Shown here: positions 23,159 through 34,089 of the stretch, piece after piece
Layout of the letters: each line of letters starts with the position of its first letter
Position numbering within the stretch: position 1 is the first letter of the stretch
Origin: Fagopyrum homotropicum
Lineage: Eukaryota > Streptophyta > Magnoliopsida > Caryophyllales > Polygonaceae
Length of the DNA: 64,000 nt
NCBI GenBank assembly: GCA_033239125.1
Contig: BSWB01000004.1
Coordinates: 62,991,501 to 63,055,500, forward strand
Direction: 5' to 3'
Position numbers and translations under genes: made by a program
The notes under the pieces: model-generated
Seen by the model: the letters and a program-made list of their open reading frames with translations, nothing else
What the model was told of the DNA's origin: nothing
Database searches by the model: none

Positions 23159-26100
23159 ATGCGAAGATCTCGTGGCAAGGATTTAGCTCCATTCGATCCC
23201 GAACCGGAGAAAACCCTTAGATCTAGATCCAAGAGCATTAAAAAGGGAAAAGAGATGGCCGGAAGTGATCTCCAAGCTGAGTTGGATGAGGCTTTAGAGC
23301 AAATTAGGATAAGGGATGAAGCTTTGGAGAATGAGAGGAGACTTGCCAATGAGAGGCAAGAGGCAACTAGGAGGGAGATTGAGGAGATTAGGCAAGCTCT
23401 TGTGCAAAGAGAGCTTAATCATCAACAACCTCCTCCACCTCCACCACAACCGCGGCCGGCGGTCAATATTTGGGTTGTGCCCATTGCTATGGAAGAGCCA
23501 CAAACGTTAGGGCAACGTATGGATCCGGCACAAAGAGCACACCGTCCGGGTGTGAACTTAGGAGATCCCGCAACCCATGATTACGAGCTCCGCCCTCAAG
23601 TTCTACAAATGATCCGGCATAATCAATTTGGAGGGATGGAAGTAGAGTCTCCTCATCAACACTTGATGAATTATGAGATCTTGATGGAGACTCTTAGACC
23701 GCCTAGATTGGAGAGCAACAACCATAAGCTTAGGGCTTTCTCCTTCTCTCTTAAGGACAAAGCCTTAGCTTGGTATCAATCTATTCCACAAGGGCGAGTT
23801 GGTACTTGGGAGGAGATGACAACCGAGTTTTTGACTAAGTTCTTCCCACCTTCAAAGACTACCGAGTTAAGAGGGAAGATCAATGCCTTCGTGATGAAGG
23901 ATAGGGAGAGTTTGTTCAAGTCTTGGGAGAGGTTCAAAGATCTTCTCCTAGATTGTCCACACCATGGTATACCAAAAATTGAGCTATTGGAGATCTATTT
24001 CAAGGGACTTGATGAAGATAGCCAATTCAAGCTCCAATCTCTTTCCGGTGGGACTTTCATGGAAAAGCATGTGGATGAAGCTTGGGAGTTTGTAGAGAAA
24101 CAAGCTCTAGTGATTGAGAAATACTCCCATAGGAAGAGTGAAGGGAGAAAGGCGGGAGCATATGAGGTGAGTGAAGTCACCATGAGCAATTTCAAGCTTG
24201 ACGCCATCAACAACGAGCTAAAGTCTTTGAGGGAGTTGTGTGCTACAACTTTGAAGAACCAAGAAACTCCTCAAGTGCAAGTGCAAGCAAACTTGTCTTC
24301 CAAGGAGGAAGATGTGAACTACATGGGAAGGGGCAACTACAACAACAACTACCAAGGCCCAATGAACTTCAACAACAACCGGCAATTCAACAATTACTGG
24401 CCCAACCATAACCATCCCGGGTTGTCCTATTCTAACCCGGATGGAGCCTTGAACCCTCCCGCTTCCACAAGCACAACTCCACCACCAAAAGCTTCACAAG
24501 AACCTCCACCCGGATTTTCTCAACCTCCAAAGGATAGAACCGAAATGATGTTTGAGCAATTGCTTGGAAGGTTGAGTAGTCTTGAGAGCACGGTGACTTC
24601 CATTACTAAAGCTCAAAAGGTGTTGGAAGCACAAGTGTTCCAAAAGGCGGGTGAAGCCCATAGAGATCCGGGAAAGATTCCCGGAAGGACCGAAGACAAC
24701 CCAAGAGGCCAAGTGTTGGCCATTACAACGAGGAGTGGGTTGAGTATGAAGGACCCTTTGCCCAAGGAAAATGCTAAGGGAAAGCAAGTGGTGGTAGAAG
24801 AAGAAGTATTGCAAGAAGATGGAGGCAAAAGCAAGGATGTTGAGCCAACATATGTGGCACCGCCTCCATACAAGCCACCACTACCGTTCCCACAATTACG
24901 AGCAAGAGCTCGCTTGGACAATCACTTTGGTAAATTCCTTGAACTTATGTCTAAATTTCATATTAATATTCCGTTCATGGATGCTATCTTAGGTATGCCG
25001 GCATATGGCAAGTTCTTGAAGGAGATACTCTCCAACAAAAGGAAGTTGGAGGAGTATGGGGAAATAAGAATAACAAAGAGGTCCTCGGAATTGATCCAAA
25101 CAATGAAGGAGGAGATGCCTCCTAAGCTAAGAGATCCGGGTTCCTTTTGTGTCCCAATTGGAGTGGGAGAAGTGAAATATGAAGCCCTTTGTGATCTCGG
25201 GGCAAGTGTAAGCATCATACCGCTTGCACTTTGCAACAAGGTTGGACTAGGAGAGCCAAAACCGGTCAAGATGACCCTCTACATGGCGGACCGTTCTATC
25301 ACTCACCCGGTTGGGATCTTGGAAGACATTCCGGTGCAACTAAGAAATTTCTATGTGCCGATTGATTTTGTTGTCTTAGATATTCCGACGGACTATCCGA
25401 TTCCCATAATCTTGGGAAGACCCTTCCTAGCCACTTCCGGATGCCTAGTGGATTGCAAGAATGGGACTCTCTCCTTCAACATTGGAGAAGAGAACATCAA
25501 GTTCAAGCTGTCCACAATGATGAAAGGGCCAACTCTTGATGAAGATGTATTCAACATAGTCGAGCAAGAGGAGTCTAGAGAAGTTGTGAGCTCGATCTTG
25601 ATCAAGGACCCCTTGGAGAAGATTCTTACCTTAGGTTTTATGGAGGAAGGTGTTGAGGAGGCTTGCAATGAAGAAATCAAGGCCTTGGAAGCACTAGAAA
25701 AGGAGACAAGAGCTGAATATGAGGTTCACGAAGGCATGTTGAGCACCTGTAAGAACCACGGGCGTGGAGTGTGTTCCACGGCCGTAGAACTCTCTGGAAA
25801 GCTCCAACGAGCAAGCTTGGCAACTTCCACGGCCGTGGATGTGCCAAGAACCGTGGATCCAACCGTGGTTCCCCCAGAAGCAGCCCTCATTGATGATCAA
25901 GCTTCAAGGAGCCTTGGAGGGTTTTCATTTGCTTTGGATTCATCTCAACCAATGTTATTTGGATCGTCTCCACTCGATAAAGGTCCTCCTAAACTTGAAC
26001 TTAAACCTCTCCCCTCTCATTTAAAGTATGCTTTCCTTGGTGATAATTCTACATATCCGGTGATTGTGAATGCATGCTTGAATGATGATGAACTTGCTAA

Positions 26101-26704
26101 GTTGTTGCATGAGCTAAGATTGCATAGGAAAGCCATTGGTTATACTATTGATGATTTAGTTGGCATAAAACCTTCTTTGTGCATGCATAAGATATTGATG
26201 GAAGATAACCATAAACCTTCTATTGAACATCAAAGAAGATTGAATCCTATAATGAAAGAGGTAGTCAAGAAAGAGATCATTAAGTTGCTAGATGTGGGGA
26301 TTATCTACCCTATCTCGGATAGTAAGTGGGTTAGTCCCGTTCATGTAGTTCCTAAGAAGGGTGGGATGACCGTAGTGACTAATGAGAACAATGAACTAAT
26401 CCCAACTAGGACGGTTACGGGATGGAGGATTTGTATTGACTATAGGAAATTGAATATGGCCTCTAGGAAATATCACTTCCCTCTCCCTTTCATTGACCAA
26501 ATGCTAGAGAGGTTAGCTCAACATTCTCATTTTTGCTACTTAGATGGCTTTATTGGACTCTTCCAAATCCCTATCCACCCCGATGACCAAGAGAAAACCA
26601 CATTTACATGTCCATGGGGTACTTTTGCATATAGGAGAATGCCATTTGGGTTGTGTAATGCACCCGCCACCTTCCAAAAAGTGTATGATGGATATATTTT
26701 CTGA
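23159..26704 (+). CDS. Athila-1 Gag-PR-RT polyprotein (N-terminal part, ended by a frameshift)
   Basis: The frame is open from 23117; the first ATG in the leader is at 23159, and a second candidate at 23255 (MAGSDLQAELDEAL) matches the start of Athila-2 gag. Domains, numbered from 23159: acidic coiled coil about 35-95; Gag core about 165-275 (FSFSLKDKALAWY, FLTKFFPPSKT); Asn-rich stretch about 395-425; protease around 678 with DLGAS as active site; a linker about 865-905 that encodes CCACGGCCGTGG motifs; RT from about 1015 (WVSPVHVVPKKGG, WRICIDYRKLN, PFGLCNAPATFQ). A +1 in an A run near 26677 shifts the frame just before the FMDD motif and gives a stop at 26702. Without that base the frame continues into the next feature. 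Confidence 0.9.
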   Translation: MRRSRGKDLAPFDPEPEKTLRSRSKSIKKGKEMAGSDLQAELDEALEQIRIRDEALENERRLANERQEATRREIEEIRQALVQRELNHQQPPPPPPQPRPAVNIWVVPIAMEEPQTLGQRMDPAQRAHRPGVNLGDPATHDYELRPQVLQMIRHNQFGGMEVESPHQHLMNYEILMETLRPPRLESNNHKLRAFSFSLKDKALAWYQSIPQGRVGTWEEMTTEFLTKFFPPSKTTELRGKINAFVMKDRESLFKSWERFKDLLLDCPHHGIPKIELLEIYFKGLDEDSQFKLQSLSGGTFMEKHVDEAWEFVEKQALVIEKYSHRKSEGRKAGAYEVSEVTMSNFKLDAINNELKSLRELCATTLKNQETPQVQVQANLSSKEEDVNYMGRGNYNNNYQGPMNFNNNRQFNNYWPNHNHPGLSYSNPDGALNPPASTSTTPPPKASQEPPPGFSQPPKDRTEMMFEQLLGRLSSLESTVTSITKAQKVLEAQVFQKAGEAHRDPGKIPGRTEDNPRGQVLAITTRSGLSMKDPLPKENAKGKQVVVEEEVLQEDGGKSKDVEPTYVAPPPYKPPLPFPQLRARARLDNHFGKFLELMSKFHINIPFMDAILGMPAYGKFLKEILSNKRKLEEYGEIRITKRSSELIQTMKEEMPPKLRDPGSFCVPIGVGEVKYEALCDLGASVSIIPLALCNKVGLGEPKPVKMTLYMADRSITHPVGILEDIPVQLRNFYVPIDFVVLDIPTDYPIPIILGRPFLATSGCLVDCKNGTLSFNIGEENIKFKLSTMMKGPTLDEDVFNIVEQEESREVVSSILIKDPLEKILTLGFMEEGVEEACNEEIKALEALEKETRAEYEVHEGMLSTCKNHGRGVCSTAVELSGKLQRASLATSTAVDVPRTVDPTVVPPEAALIDDQASRSLGGFSFALDSSQPMLFGSSPLDKGPPKLELKPLPSHLKYAFLGDNSTYPVIVNACLNDDELAKLLHELRLHRKAIGYTIDDLVGIKPSLCMHKILMEDNHKPSIEHQRRLNPIMKEVVKKEIIKLLDVGIIYPISDSKWVSPVHVVPKKGGMTVVTNENNELIPTRTVTGWRICIDYRKLNMASRKYHFPLPFIDQMLERLAQHSHFCYLDGFIGLFQIPIHPDDQEKTTFTCPWGTFAYRRMPFGLCNAPATFQKVYDGYIF

Positions 26705-28907
26705 GTACATTGAGAATATCATGGAAGTGTTTATGGATGACTTCTCTGTTTATGGTTCTTCCTTTGATGATTGCTTAGCTAACTTGTTATTAGTATTGAA
26801 AAGATGTGAGGAGACAAATCTTGTCTTAAATTGGGAAAAATGCCACTTCATGGTAAGTGAAGGTATTGTGTTGGGACACTTGGTGTCCAACTGTGGCATT
26901 GAGGTTGATAGGGCCAAGATTGAAACAATAGAGTAGTTGCCGCCACCTACCTCGGTGAAAGGGGTAAGGAGTTTCTTAGGGCATGCCGGTTTCTACCGGA
27001 GGTTTATTAAAGACTTCTCTAAAATTTCTAAGCCTCTTACTAACCTACTAATGAAAGATGTTGAGTTTGTTTTCTCCAAGGATTGCCTTGAGGCTTTTTG
27101 TAGGTTGAAGAACGCCTTGATCTCCGCACCTATCATGCAACCTCCGGATTGGAGTTTACCGTTTGAGATCATGTGTGATGCAAGTGATGTAGCCGTTGGG
27201 GCTGTTTTGGGGCAAAGGAAAGATGGGCGTACACATGCCATTTATTATGCTAGCAAGATGCTAGATGATGCCCAACTCAATTATGCTACCACCGAGAAGG
27301 AGTTGCTAGCGGTGGTGTATGCTTTTGAGAAGTTCCGCTCATATCTCGTTGGAGCGAAGGTCATCGTTTATACGGATCATGCTGCGATCCGTTATCTCCT
27401 TACCAAGAAGGATGCCAAGCCTGGGTTGATCCGGTGGATCCTTCTTCTTCAAGAATTTGATTTGGAAATCCGGGACAAGAAGGGATCCGAGAACTCCGTG
27501 GCGGATCACCTTAGTAGACTCCCACCATTGGAGCTTGAAAGAGATGACATCCCGATTGATGATTCATTCCGGGATGAGCAATTGCAAATGGTGGAAGAAT
27601 GCTTGTTCCAAGTGTCTAGAGGAAGTGAGCCATGGTATGCCGACATTGTGAACTATCTAGTGTGTGAGGAAGTGCCTCCCGGTTTGACATATGCCCAAAG
27701 AAAGAAGTTCTTCAAAGATGTGAGGCACTACTATTGGAGTGAACCACTTTTGTTCAAGAGAGGGCCGGATGGAGTCTTTAGAAGATGCATACCGGAGGAT
27801 GAGGTGGAGAGTGTGATCCGCCATTGTCATTCCTTGTCATGTGGAGGGCATGCTAGCTCACACAAGACATGTGCGAAGGTGTTGCAATCGGGCTTCTTTT
27901 GGCCAAGCTTGTTCAAGGATGTGCAAAGCTTTGTGGTAGCTTGTGATGCTTGCCAAAGGACGGGCAACATCTCAAGGAGGAATGAGATGCCCTTGAACAA
28001 CATACAAGAAGTGGAGATATTTGATGTGTGGGGTGTGGACTTCATGGGACCATTCCCTTCTTCATGTGGCAACCTCTACATCCTATTGGCGGTAAACTAT
28101 GTTTCAAGATGGGTGGAGGCAATCGCCTCTCCTACAAATGATGCCAAGGTTGTGGTGCGGTTCTTCAACCGAGTGATCTTCCCTAGGTTTGGAACACCAA
28201 GGGTGATCATAAGTGATGGAGGGAAGCACTTCACTAATAGGAACTTTGGGGCACTTTTGGCTAAGTATGGAGTGACTCATAAGGTGGCAACACCTTACCG
28301 TCCCCAAACTAGTGGCTAAGTGGAGATCTCCAACCGGGAGATAAAGGGAATTCTTGAGAAGACGGTCTCTAGGAGGAGAAAGGATTGGGCTATGAAGCTC
28401 AATGATGCCTTGTGGGCATATAGAACCGCTTTCAAGACGCCAATTGGCACCACTCCTTACAAGCTAGTCTATGGTAAGTCTTGCCACCTCCCGGTAGAGA
28501 TGGAGCATAGAGCTTATTGGGCCATTAAGTGGCTAAATTTCGACCTCAAGGAGGCCGGTGAGAAGAGGTTGCTTGATATAAACGCTCTTGAAGAGATCCG
28601 GTTGGATGCTTATGAGAATGCCCGGATCTACAAGGAGAGAACCAACCGGTGGCATGACAAGCGCCTCATCCCGAAGGAGTTGAGTGAAGGCGACCTTGTC
28701 CTTCTCTTCAACTCAAGGTTACGGCTCTTCCCCGGAAAGCTAAAATCAAGATGGACCGGGCCATATGTGGTGAAGAAGATCTTCCCCCATGGAGCTATTG
28801 AGATAGGAGGGGAGCATTGTGGAGATTTCAAGGTGAATGGGCACCGATTAAAGAAGTATATCCCGGGAGCTCCGGTGGATATGATTGCCCCACTTCACCT
28901 AGAATGA
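26677..28907 (+). pseudogene. Athila-1 RT (3' part), RNase H and integrase, with two nonsense codons
   Basis: It continues the polyprotein in the shifted frame: RT catalytic motif FMDD (26730-26741), thumb (FLGHAGFYRRFIKDF), RNase H (CDASDVAVGAVLGQ, ATTEKELLAVVYAFEKFRSY, YTDHAAIRYLL), integrase zinc motif (HCHSLSCGGHASSH, CDACQ), first catalytic Asp in WGVDFMGPF, second in VIISDGGKHF, Glu in VEISNREIK, and the C-terminal block ending at a natural stop at 28905-28907. In-frame TAG at 26934 and TAA at 28317 (just before the catalytic Glu) interrupt it; both are one C-to-T change from Gln. Apart from these and the upstream frameshift the coding sequence looks intact. Confidence 0.9.
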
Positions 28908-29313
28908 GACGCCCCCGAGTTTGGTCAAGCTAATGACCTTAAATAAGCGCTTGGTGGGAGGCAACCCATTGGTAACGTTTTCCCTTTTTCGTTTTGTTTT
29001 TGTTTTTGATTTTTCTGTTTTTGTGTGTGTTTTGTGTGCTTTGTGTGTGTGCTAGAGTCTTGGTAGCATTGGAAGCCTTGCATGGCATGTGAATGATGAT
29101 GATGAACCCCTCATCAATTATGGGTGGAGCGGACGCGGAACTTGGACGGCTAGCGGTGCCTAGCGCGGGTCCCGACGCTTTGATGAACACTTAGAGCTCT
29201 CTACCATTGTTGATAGGATCATCCACCATCAATCCACTTGAGAAACCCCATATACCGTAGCAAACCATTTTTATATTGTGAGAACCTTCTTTCACCCTTC
29301 TTTACTTCATTTA

Positions 29314-29331
29314 CACATTGGGGACAATGTG
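29314..29331 (+). promoter_or_regulatory. Inner GGGA hairpin (Athila-1)
   Basis: CACATTG-GGGA-CAATGTG, 7-bp perfect stem with a GNRA-type loop, followed after 5 nt by AAGTATGGGGTGGGG, a sequence like the polypurine tract. Confidence 0.65.
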
Positions 29332-30548
29332 CTTCTAAGTATGGGGTGGGGTTTGCATGATCCTTTGCATGATTAGCATCTAGGATAGTTTAATATTATC
29401 ACATGTCTTGCATTGTATATACTCATTTCGAAAAAAAAAATCAAAAAAAAAAAAATCAGAAAATTTAAAATTTTTTGTGCTTTCTAGGCTTGGATATGAC
29501 CCTAATGATGAATCTTGTCTTGTGGATTGGCTATGGATGGCTTTATGTGTTAAATTTATGAATGCATATGTGGACTTGAAGTACTTATATTGAATCCCAT
29601 GAATGGATTGTGATCATGATGTTTGCCTTGATTGGATTGAGTATTGAAAGTCGAAATTACATGTTAGTTCTTACACATCATCTAGGAATGAATGAGGCAA
29701 TTCATCTTTCTCTACTTCTCATCTTGATCATGATGTTTGAGCACCTCAATTGATATAAATTTGACCTCTTTTGACCCATCCGGGAATAGGAGCATGTTAG
29801 TGTGTTGATGTGTGTGAAAAATAAGTGTAGGGTGAAGATGTTGATGAAAGAATGTCATGAATAAAATGCTGAATTTGTTGTGAAAGTGTAGACAAAAATA
29901 TAGGTTTGGGGACATTGGTTTAAATGACGAGTAACTCGGCACCATTCACATAATCGGGTGTTTGTGCCTTGCCAAAGTCAAATAAACCAATAGTCCTAAT
30001 GAGCTTTGGTATGTGTGCCCGGTGTGGATGCACCTCGAAAAATAGAAAAAGCCCGAGGATGGCTAATCACCAAGGTTTCGGCTTTTGTACACCAATGCCA
30101 TTGTCTCAAAAATAAGTGAAAGAAAATGAAAAAGAAAAGATGGAGAAAATATACACTTGTGGGAAGTTGATCAAGGACAAAATTGTGGAGTTAGTTCCAT
30201 TCCCGGATTAGCATCACATAGCCTAGAAAAATCCCCACCTAATCACAACGTTTCTTGGCCTTTTATTTCACAAGACCTTATGACCTATTTGCATGTGTGT
30301 AAGACTTAGTAATCTAGATTGGATATGCTCTTGATCATCTTGACTTCTTCACTTTTACATTGCATGCATGCTTTCGAGTTAAGTACAATTGTCTTTCCGT
30401 GCCTTCATTTATTTGATACATAATTGCTTGTCCATTGCCATGAAACATGACTATGAAGGTGATCCAATAGTAGGAGCACAAACCCAAAAAGATTTTGCCA
30501 TTTTTCTGCATACATAAATCATGTCATCTCTTAGTCTATAGTTGAGAA

Positions 30549-30568
30549 TTTGCTCGGGGACGAGCAAA
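30549..30568 (+). promoter_or_regulatory. Outer GGGA hairpin next to the polypurine tract (Athila-1)
   Basis: TTTGCTCG-GGGA-CGAGCAAA, 8-bp perfect stem with GNRA loop. AAGTATGGG follows 4 nt later, and the 3' LTR starts at 30588. Confidence 0.7.
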
Positions 30569-30587
30569 CCTTAAGTATGGGTATTTT

Positions 30588-32440
30588 TGATAACACGATT
30601 TATGACTTAGGTTTAGGTAATCATTTAGATAGATTTCTCACTCATTCATGGATGGTTTAGCACAAGTTCACGACGTTTGCACTCAATTCACGTATTTTGT
30701 CGAGATAGACGTCTACACGGACTTTTGCATTGCTTTGTAGGTATTTGGAAGATTTAGGAGCTTAATCGATACGTTTGAGGATCGTTCATCAAGATGACAC
30801 ACCCTCGGACTCATTAGGATGGAAGCTAGAGGCTAAGGAGGACTCATGGAACCTTGTCAACACAAGCCATGCACCAAATCATAGCTTAATGATCTATTGC
30901 AAAGCTGAAGCACCAAACCACGGTTGCTGGCAAGTCCACGGCCGTGGAACCAACCGTGGTTTTTGCCAGACGGTTGTGACAGCTGTGCCACGATCTCTTG
31001 GCCTTCTCTAGCATGGTGGTAGTATAAAAGTGGTCCTGCAAGGCTGAGAGAAATCATCCCCTATCATCCAATCAAATTGGGAATCAAAATACACTCTCTC
31101 AACAAGAAGATTCTCTAAGGAGGAGAGCTACCATTTTTTGAAGGAAGGAGAAGAGCTCCATTGGAGAGGAAGGAGAAGAGCTCCATTGGAGAGGAAGGAG
31201 AAGAACACACCATTGCTAGCACTTGATAGGTTTTGTAGTGAAGAATTTCGGAATCGTTTTCTAGGGTTGTAAGAATCGATTAAACCTTCTTTTGGAAGGG
31301 TTGTGAGTCTTTCTAATCTTAATTTCAGCTTGGTTTTGTTTGCTTCACTTGTTCATCTCTTTCTCTTCATTATCTTGCAAATGGAAGCCATGATTTTATG
31401 TTTGATGATTTCGATTGTTATGATGAATGTTGTAGGCTAAGTAGATGCTATTCTAGGGTAAGGAAAGGAGGGTTATGGCTAGGACTATGATAGGATGGAC
31501 TTAGATTTGCCCTTGGATGATTCATTGCATGAACGAAGTCACTGCTATAGTCCACAGTTAGTTCTTGCCCTTCCACGGCCGTGGAAGTGGTAGAACAACC
31601 CGTGGTTTCCCTGGTTCGATGGATCTAAGTACTAGATTGTTAGAATGTTGAAATCCTGGTGTTTGTTGAGTTTAATCTATCCTAGGGTGACCTAGTGTTA
31701 GCAACTAAGTGTTAGAAGAGACCTACCCGGTGATTCTTACTCTTAGATTTCAAAGGTGACAAACTCTAGGTAGTGGTGAGCCTTATAAGCCGCCATTAGA
31801 CTAAGTGTGCTAGGATAGTTTTTTAGGACTAACCCTTTCGAGACTTACCCGGTGAGGATAGGTTAGATCCCTAGGTGACAATCCGGTTTGTGTAGAATTC
31901 CATCCCTTAGGCTCTTTGAGACTTACCCGGTGATGAGACCTTAGGAACGGACTAGTGGACCATGTGACCTACCCGGTGATTGATCCCAATCTAGAAATAC
32001 TCACTCCCAACATATCATAGTTAATCCGAGGAATGATTATATAGCTTGAGTCCTATGCCATAACCGGAATTTCCAACCCCTAGAATCCGCTTTTCCCTCT
32101 TTGATCTATATCTCGAGTTTAGCTTGTTTGTTTGTGTTGATTTGTTTGCTTAGTTGATTATTATATTTCGCATGATTTGTGATCCTTGATTGATCACCTA
32201 AAAACCTCCCAAAAACGTTTAGATTTTCATTTCTTTATTTCTTTCTCTTTTCTTAGGCTTAGATCTTCACTAAACTTAATCACTAATCGAATCAATCTCA
32301 CCTTAGTCTTTGTGTTCGATCTCGGAATACTATCCCTACTACGAACGTCCCGTACATTGCGGGTTCGCTAGGAGTTAGGAGAAATATAACGAGTATAAAT
32401 TTAAAACCTATTGCGTATCATACACATCCTGAGCGTGACA
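30588..32440 (+). repeat. 3' LTR of Athila-1 (1853 bp)
   Basis: Begins TGATAACACG, ends GCGTGACA, followed by the GAGGA duplication. It has the same motif set as the 5' LTR and an extra 10 bp (ctatcatccc-like duplication) near 31060. Confidence 0.95.
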
Positions 32441-32778
32441 GAGGAGATGAAGGATTTCCCGGGCAACACGAGGTGCCATTGAGACCACCTGGACGGTCGG
32501 TTTCACATGCACCTAGGCGCAGGAGCCCGCACAGAGAGGACTATTTTGACGTTTATAGGGAGCTGAGAGCATTGACGACGAGCGTCGATGGACTTCGTAC
32601 ATATTATTAGGGACTTCGTACTGAGTTTCAGGAGTTCCGGTCTAAGGTGAGAGGACAACATTCTTCATATGACGGATAGTGGCATGACCTCTACCACCGT
32701 ACCTTCGTAGATTTCTATGATCCTTCGTCTCCGAGATATCCATATCCGCTACCAATTCCACCACAACAACATGATTGA
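32441..32778 (+). pseudogene. Athila-2 ORF2, 3' part
   Basis: Downstream continuation of the ORF region cut by Athila-1. It reads VPLRPPGRSVSHAPRRRSPH, then EDYFDVYRELRALTTSVDGL and ends at TGA 32776-32778, with in-frame stops at about 32610 and 32679. A proline- and arginine-rich tail. The target duplication GAGGA is included at its start. Confidence 0.55.
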
Positions 32779-34089
32779 GTTACTTGTCATTTTACATTGT
32801 AAGTATTTTTCTCCATCTTGTACTTGAGTTTTTACATTGGGACAATGTGAGATTCAAGTGTGGGGTGGGGGTACTTGCAATCCTTTTATATGTCACACGT
32901 TTATTTCCCTTGCATTGTACTTTCGATTTCGGGTTTGTAATAACTCTTGTCACACGTTTCTTTTAGACATTGTATTGCATTTCATCTATTTTCAAAAATC
33001 CAAAAAAATTAAAATTTTAAAATTTTATGTGCTTCTGAAAATGGATATGATCTCAATGATGATAAATGTGTATGTGGATTGGCAAAAGAAGACTTGTATG
33101 TTGAGATTTAATTAGGGCATATGTGGACTTAAACACTTTATTTTAAATTTATATATGATTTGCATGCTTTTTGATGTTTTGATAAAATTGAGAAATAATG
33201 GTCGAAACCACTTAATAAGTTCTTATACATCATATTGGAATGATCGAGGCACTTCGTTTGTCTTTTCTTTCTTCTTCTTATCCATACTGAACACCTCATA
33301 TGTATTATTTGCCTTCCCTTTACCTTTTCCGGGAATTAGGAAGTATGCTACTGTGAAGTGTGATGCGTTGTGAAGTTGTTGTGAAAGCGAAATGTGTTAA
33401 AGTATAGAAAATAGGTTTGGGGATGTCAATCATGATAATGAGTAACTCGGCACCATTCACATAGCCGGGTGTTTGTGTCTTGCCAAAGTCGGATTAAGCG
33501 ATAGTCCTAATGAGTCATGGTATATGCATTACGGTTTAAGGCACCTCGATAAACTGAGGTTTGCTGATCTCCAAGGCTTCGGTTATTGTGCACCTGTGTC
33601 CATGTTCTCAAAAAAGTGAAAATAAAATTGAAAAAAATTATGAAGTAAAATTACTTATTTTCGGTGGTTGTGCAAAAGTTCAATTTTGTGGAGTTTTATT
33701 CCTTATTCCCGGAATTTATCACCACATATCCTATGCATTCCAACCCCTTTGACACGTTTCTTTGGCCTCTTACATTGAAAGACCTTAATACATTTGTGCA
33801 CATGTTTAAGGCTTATATGGATTAGATTTGTTTTCTTATGATTATTTCTACATCCTTTACCATGCATTTCATGTATACTCTTGGATAAAGTGTTCTTGCC
33901 TTTTCATGCTATGATTTTGTTGATTCATACATTATCTTCCTATGCCTTGAAACACCACGTTGAGAGTGATCCATTATTAAGGACATTACAAAAAGAGTTT
34001 TTGTTTTAAGCATCATATAATTCATATCATCTTGTATGCTAGATTTGAACCTTGCTTGGGGACAAGCAAGAGGCAAGTATGGGGGATTT
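32779..34089 (+). other. Athila-2 3' noncoding region with hairpins and polypurine tract
   Basis: Inner hairpin at 32834-32848 (ACATTG-GGA-CAATGT) followed by CAAGTGTGGGGTGGGGG; outer hairpin at 34051-34070 (CTTGCTTG-GGGA-CAAGCAAG) followed by AAGTATGGGGGATTTT and the LTR at 34090. The spacing and order match Athila-1 and family B although the primary sequence between has diverged. No ORF is supported. Confidence 0.7.
34051..34070 (+). promoter_or_regulatory. Outer GGGA hairpin next to the polypurine tract (Athila-2)
   Basis: 8-bp perfect stem with GGGA loop. Relative to Athila-1, the outermost pair is C-G instead of T-A and the seventh pair is T-A instead of C-G, so two pairs have changed on both sides. 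Confidence 0.7.

Larger units (their letters stand above)
28908..30587 (+). other. Athila-1 3' noncoding region with conserved hairpins
   Basis: No ORF2 is found. Landmarks are the post-pol hairpin with loop AGGCAA (28951-28972), a hairpin with GGGA loop followed by AAGTATGGGG (29314-29346), and a second such hairpin directly before the polypurine tract and LTR (30549-30587). The same layout, with similar noncoding sequence, is found in family B. Confidence 0.75.
21175..32440 (+). mobile_element. Athila-1: full-length Athila-lineage Ty3/gypsy element (11,266 bp)
   Basis: LTRs at 21175-23017 and 30588-32440 with TG...CA ends, a perfect 5-bp target duplication GAGGA (21170-21174 and 32441-32445), a PBS for tRNA-Asp, gag-PR-RT-RH-IN in order, and a hairpin plus polypurine tract before the 3' LTR. 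The LTRs differ by few substitutions and a 10-bp indel near 31060, which indicates a recent insertion. No ORF2 is present between pol and the 3' LTR, unlike Athila-2. Confidence 0.95.

Noticed and set aside
28908..30587. An env-like ORF in Athila-1
   Set aside because: No frame longer than about 80 codons and no similarity to Athila-2 ORF2; the region is noncoding.
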